8,077 nt of DNA from Chloroflexota bacterium (lineage in GTDB: Bacteria; Chloroflexota; Dehalococcoidia; SM23-28-2; RBG-16-64-32), in NCBI GenBank assembly GCA_016190405.1, contig JACPQO010000062.1, positions 1-8,077 of the forward strand. The letters run 5' to 3'. Below, piece by piece: positions 6,372-8,077 of this stretch. The translations under genes were made by a program, and so were the position numbers. The notes below the pieces were generated by a model. That model ran no database searches, was not told the origin of the DNA, and worked only from the letters and a program-made list of their open reading frames with translations. How positions within the stretch are numbered: position 1 is the stretch's first letter; each line of letters opens with the position of its first letter.

Positions 6372-6400
6372 TTGACCGCGCTGGCCCGCGATGCTAGACT
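6372..6400 (+). promoter_or_regulatory. Sigma-70-type promoter for the lipoprotein gene
   Basis: TTGACC (6372-6377), a 17-base spacer and TAGACT (6395-6400). Transcription would begin near 6407, about 19 bases before the TTG at 6426. This rules out the upstream in-frame ATG at 6252 as the real start. Confidence 0.6.
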
Positions 6401-6413
6401 GAGCAGTCGCGAA

Positions 6414-6420
6414 AGGTGGG
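6414..6420 (+). promoter_or_regulatory. Ribosome binding site fixing a TTG start
   Basis: AGGTGGG ends five bases before the TTG at 6426 and is the only Shine-Dalgarno-like sequence between the promoter and the signal peptide. No in-frame ATG or GTG is suitably placed. Confidence 0.55.
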
Positions 6421-6425
6421 AATAT

Positions 6426-7220
6426 TTGCGAGTCGCAGTCTGGACAGCCGTCCTGGCCCTGGGCGTCCTCGCCGCCGTGGCTTGCGGCGGCGGCGAAAAC
6501 AGCGGCGACAACGATGGACCGGCGGGCGGCCAGGGAGCCAAAGTAACGGTCTCCTGCGACGCTATCCACGACATACGGAGCTACCGCTACAGCATCTCCG
6601 TGAAGCTCCAGTCGCCGGACCTCGATGGGAGCGACCAGGGGACACCCGCGGACGCCTTCAGCGCCTTCGCCCAAGCCCTGACTTCCCTCTTCGCCGACAT
6701 GCGAATGGAGGGGGCCTACGTGGCGCCGGACCGCTCCCAGGCGGTGCTGCGCTTCCAAGACGAGGAGGTGGAGGTGCGGGCCATCGGCGACCAGAGCTGG
6801 CTGCGGGTGGGCAACAGCTGGCAGGAGCAGGAATCCGCCGCCGAGCCGGGAAGTCCGCTGACTCCCCAGACTATCTGCGACGACACCGTCAAGGGGCTGG
6901 CGCCGTCCCTCAGCGCCGCGCAGGCGGAGCGGGAGACCATCAACGGCGTGGAGACCGATCACTACCGGCTGGACCAGGCGGACCTAGAGAACCTCCCCGG
7001 CCTCCTGGGGAGCGGCGCGGGGTCCGACCTGCCCCAACAGTTCGCCGTGGATGTGTGGCTGGCCCGCGACGGGCGCTGGCCCGTCCGCCTCAACATCGGC
7101 GCCTCGGACACCAACGAGCAGGGGCAGCCGATAGGCCTTCAGCTATCCATGGAGTTCAGCGACGTCAACGACCCATCCATCGAGATCGAGCCGCCCGTGG
7201 TTTCCCCCGCCGAGGCGTAG
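6426..7220 (+). CDS. Probable lipoprotein, LppX/LprAFG- or LolA-like fold suspected
   Basis: A 264-residue protein with a TTG start. Residues 1-20 form a short hydrophobic export signal ending in AAVAC, giving a lipidation cysteine at C20. The -3 residue is Ala rather than the preferred Leu, so the lipobox is slightly off-consensus. A Gly/Asn/Asp-rich linker (21-37) tethers the mature domain. The rest (about 40-260) alternates amphipathic strands with conserved-looking turns: SYRYSISVKL, MEGAYVAPDRS, SWLRVGNSWQ, INGVETDHYRLD and VDVWLARDGRWPVRL. This reads like the open half-barrel of mycobacterial LppX/LprG and LolA-type lipid-binding lipoproteins. C44 and C151 could form a disulfide. The likely place is the outer face of the cytoplasmic membrane; lipid binding is inference only. 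The start choice rests on the promoter at 6372-6400 and the AGGTGGG site. It converges with the HTH gene after a 5-base gap. Confidence 0.75.
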   Translation: MRVAVWTAVLALGVLAAVACGGGENSGDNDGPAGGQGAKVTVSCDAIHDIRSYRYSISVKLQSPDLDGSDQGTPADAFSAFAQALTSLFADMRMEGAYVAPDRSQAVLRFQDEEVEVRAIGDQSWLRVGNSWQEQESAAEPGSPLTPQTICDDTVKGLAPSLSAAQAERETINGVETDHYRLDQADLENLPGLLGSGAGSDLPQQFAVDVWLARDGRWPVRLNIGASDTNEQGQPIGLQLSMEFSDVNDPSIEIEPPVVSPAEA

Positions 7221-7225
7221 CGGCG

Positions 7226-7441
7226 CTAGAGAAGCCTGCGGATGGCCTTGCGGCCGGGACGGGGGTCGTAGTTGGACTTGAACATCTCGAGCTTGTCCCG
7301 CTCGATGAGGTACTTGCCGGCGAACAGGACGGCCGGCACCTTCTTCTGCTTTATGAGGCGGCGCAGGCTCTGCGGGTGAATGCCCAGGGTGCGGGCCGCC
7401 TCCACCAGGTCCAGGTAGTTGTCGAAGGGTTCAGTAGCCAT
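7226..7441 (-). CDS. Small helix-turn-helix (excisionase/MerR-like) DNA-binding protein
   Basis: A 71-residue protein that is essentially a single winged-helix domain of the HTH_17/excisionase type. LDLVEAARTLGIHPQSLRRL (10-29) is the helix-turn-helix, and KKVPAVLFAGKYLIERDKLEMF (about 33-54) supplies the strands of the wing. A basic tail (RPGRKAIRRLL) follows. Such small proteins act as phage or element excisionases, plasmid or toxin-antitoxin regulators, or stand-alone regulators. No integrase is nearby, so its target is unknown. The ATG at 7441 is preferred over a TTG at 7447 because GGAGAG (complement of 7449-7454) sits seven bases before the ATG but only one before the TTG. It lies beside the palindromic element at 7597-7751; whether that is meaningful is unclear. 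Confidence 0.75.
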   Translation of the reverse strand: MATEPFDNYLDLVEAARTLGIHPQSLRRLIKQKKVPAVLFAGKYLIERDKLEMFKSNYDPRPGRKAIRRLL

Positions 7442-7593
7442 CCACAAGCTCTCCGACTAACATGCTAAGACGCGTGAATGATTCTACCACACTTGTCAAG
7501 GGCCGCTCCCGGATCGAAGACGGCGTGTCCCCTCATCCGCGCTTTTTTGCAGCAGCACCGCACCTTGAAAGGCGCGGCATGAAGGAGCTGTTG

Positions 7594-7614
7594 ATGCCGC
7601 AGCTTTATGGTCAT
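7594..7614 (-). repeat. Dispersed 21-bp repeat, copy B (left inverted repeat of the element)
   Basis: In reverse complement it differs from copy A (2072-2092) at a single position. Its core (7597-7612) is the inverted partner of 7736-7751, matching at 15 of 16 positions. A TTGAT lies immediately around its outer edge (7591-7595). Confidence 0.75.
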
Positions 7615-7751
7615 GAACTATTTAATGCAGCCCCGCCGACTGAAGTCGGCGGCTCCGCAAAGGAGCCGCGCACTTGAGTGCGCGGGGTTCGATTAATACC
7701 AATCCCGTGGTGGTTCGCCAAGTTATTTCGTTTAAGACCATTAAGCTGCGG
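7597..7751. mobile_element. Putative non-autonomous palindromic element (MITE- or IS200/IS605-relic-like)
   Basis: The unit begins with CCGCAGCTTTATGGTC (7597-7612) and ends with GACCATTAAGCTGCGG (7736-7751), inverted repeats identical at 15 of 16 positions. It encloses a compact three-hairpin cloverleaf. It encodes no protein. A further copy of the terminal sequence lies at 2072-2092, showing the end sequence is dispersed. No clear target-site duplication is visible (left flank TTGATG, right flank GCGAAC). The terminal inverted repeats favour a MITE mobilised in trans by a DDE transposase. The internal hairpins favour derivation from an IS200/IS605 end. The two readings conflict and the sequence alone does not settle it. 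Confidence 0.5.
7622..7696. other. Gap-free three-hairpin cloverleaf (IS200/IS605 end- or omega-RNA-like structure)
   Basis: Hairpin 1: CCGCCGAC (7633-7640) with GTCGGCGG (7645-7652), TGAA loop. Hairpin 2: CTCC (7653-7656) with GGAG (7662-7665), GCAAA loop. Hairpin 3: CCGCGCAC (7666-7673) with GTGCGCGG (7678-7685), TTGA loop. The three abut with no unpaired base. They are closed by CC (7631-7632) with GG (7686-7687), a 4x4 internal loop, and TTAAT (7622-7626) with ATTAA (7692-7696). The GACTGAAGTC hairpin and the GGTTCGA following hairpin 3 recall, from memory, the right ends and guide-RNA scaffolds of tnpB elements. It could act as single-stranded DNA or as RNA; transcription is unproven. 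It is not a tRNA. Confidence 0.6.
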
Positions 7752-7753
7752 GC
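7733..7753 (+). repeat. Dispersed repeat, copy C (right inverted repeat of the element)
   Basis: Its core GACCATTAAGCTGCGG (7736-7751) matches the reverse complement of copy B at 15 of 16 positions and copy A at 14 of 16. Similarity fades at both edges, so it is the most diverged of the three copies. Confidence 0.65.
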
Positions 7754-7852
7754 GAACTCTCATTCCCCAACAGCCCGAGTTGGCGGAACGCAGCCTTTTC
7801 GAAGCCGACCCTCAGGAACAGCTCCCTGTGGTATCCTTACCGTAGATTCGCG

Positions 7853-8077
7853 ATGTACGACCGCGAACGCCTCGAAGAGCTTTCCCGGAAGCGCGCCCTG
7901 TGGGAGCAGCGCTCGGATGCCGAGCGCCGCCAGCCCTTTATGACCACCTCCGGCCGCCCCATACGCCGCCTGTACGGCCCCACAGACGTGCCGGACCTGG
8001 ACTACGAACGCGATCTCGGCCTCCCGGGCGAGTATCCCTACACGCGCGGCGTCCACGCCACCGGCTACCGCGGCAAG
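7853..8077 (+). CDS. Methylmalonyl-CoA mutase large (catalytic) subunit, N-terminal part; cut by window edge
   Basis: The first 75 codons are visible. [17 protein letters not shown] (29-45), [17 protein letters not shown] (54-70) and Y72 form the conserved N-terminal entry of the TIM barrel of the B12-dependent acyl-CoA mutases. This family interconverts (R)-methylmalonyl-CoA and succinyl-CoA in propionyl-CoA metabolism. The tyrosine in the position equivalent to the substrate-contacting Tyr of methylmalonyl-CoA mutase favours that substrate over isobutyryl- or 2-hydroxyisobutyryl-CoA, whose enzymes carry Phe or Ile there. The preceding residue is Gly71 where Met is common. The short N-terminus matches the separate large subunits of roughly 550 residues seen in split mutases, with the B12-binding subunit encoded apart. 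The rest of the gene is outside the window. No Shine-Dalgarno precedes the ATG, so translation may start on a short or leaderless mRNA. Confidence 0.9.
   Translation, partial: MYDRERLEELSRKRALWEQRSDAERRQPFMTTSGRPIRRLYGPTDVPDLDYERDLGLPGEYPYTRGVHATGYRGK

Larger units (their letters stand above)
7442..7852. other. 411-base gene-free stretch carrying a palindromic element
   Basis: The left part (7442-7590) holds the upstream region of the HTH gene and a T6 run at 7543-7548. The centre (7597-7751) is a unit bounded by inverted repeats with an internal cloverleaf. The right part (7752-7852) is the upstream region of the mutase gene, in which I see neither a strong promoter nor a Shine-Dalgarno. 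Short open frames here do not look like real proteins. Confidence 0.7.

Noticed and set aside
7481..7499. Promoter for the HTH gene from TTGACA (complement of 7494-7499) and TAGAAT (complement of 7481-7486)
   Set aside because: The two hexamers are separated by only 7 bases, too close to work together. TAGAAT may still be a real -10 with a poor -35 elsewhere.
7510..7548. Intrinsic terminator: CGGAT and ATCCG followed by a T6 run
   Set aside because: The stem is only 5 bp with a 20-base loop, too weak to call despite the T-run.
7465..7614. 49-residue minus-strand open frame starting MTIKLRH from repeat copy B
   Set aside because: It has no Shine-Dalgarno, runs through the HTH gene's upstream region and has odd composition (a CCCKK run). 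The ATG belongs to the repeat, so this is likely coincidence.
7622..7720. tRNA-like gene, suggested by the cloverleaf and GGTTCGATT
   Set aside because: The bases after TTCGATT cannot pair to make a T-stem, there is no acceptor stem or anticodon arm of proper length, and hairpins abut without the tRNA spacers.
1..8077. CRISPR array or a classical defence system
   Set aside because: No regularly spaced direct repeats were seen, and no nuclease, helicase, methyltransferase or toxin-antitoxin pair is identifiable among the genes.

Overview
This 8,077-base window is GC-rich, densely coded bacterial DNA. The gene set suggests a Chloroflexota lineage, perhaps Dehalococcoidia-like. The clues are a small-lipoprotein type I associate with that phylum, a split-type methylmalonyl-CoA mutase large subunit, and many sigma-70-like promoters with very short leaders. 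This placement rests on gene style rather than a marker gene, so it is tentative.

Layout. A rhodanese-domain protein runs off the left edge on the minus strand (1-242). Facing away from it, across interlocked divergent promoters, is a two-gene unit: a DinB/YfiT-fold protein (338-868) and a D-2-hydroxyacid dehydrogenase (872-1882). A 340-base gene-free stretch (1883-2222) follows. It holds two degenerate palindromes, a hairpin, a dispersed 21-bp repeat, and a strong promoter with a short leader hairpin. That promoter serves an orotate-phosphoribosyltransferase-like gene (2223-2888) whose usual catalytic-loop residues appear to be replaced. Next is a 928-residue P-type ATPase (3009-5795). Its membrane motifs resemble animal Na+/K+-ATPase more than bacterial Mg2+ or heavy-metal pumps. 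Its stop codon interlocks with that of a convergent YbaK-type aminoacyl-tRNA deacylase (5792-6262, minus). Divergent from the deacylase is a probable lipoprotein with a TTG start (6426-7220), which converges on a 71-residue HTH protein (7226-7441, minus). The right edge carries the first 75 residues of a methylmalonyl-CoA mutase large subunit (7853-8077).

The most unusual part is the 411-base gap at 7442-7852. It contains a 154-155 bp unit bounded by 16-bp inverted repeats matching at 15 of 16 positions. Inside it lies a gap-free, three-hairpin cloverleaf that resembles the ends (or the guide-RNA scaffold) of IS200/IS605-type elements, but no transposase or TnpB is present. A further copy of the boundary repeat lies about 5.5 kb away, just upstream of the phosphoribosyltransferase promoter. 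The likeliest reading is a small non-autonomous, palindrome-rich mobile element family.

The genes do not form one pathway. They are mostly short, independently promoted housekeeping units: sulfur transfer, hydroxyacid reduction, pyrimidine salvage or synthesis, cation transport, tRNA proofreading and propionyl-CoA metabolism. They are packed head-to-head and tail-to-tail. No CRISPR array, rRNA or tRNA was seen.
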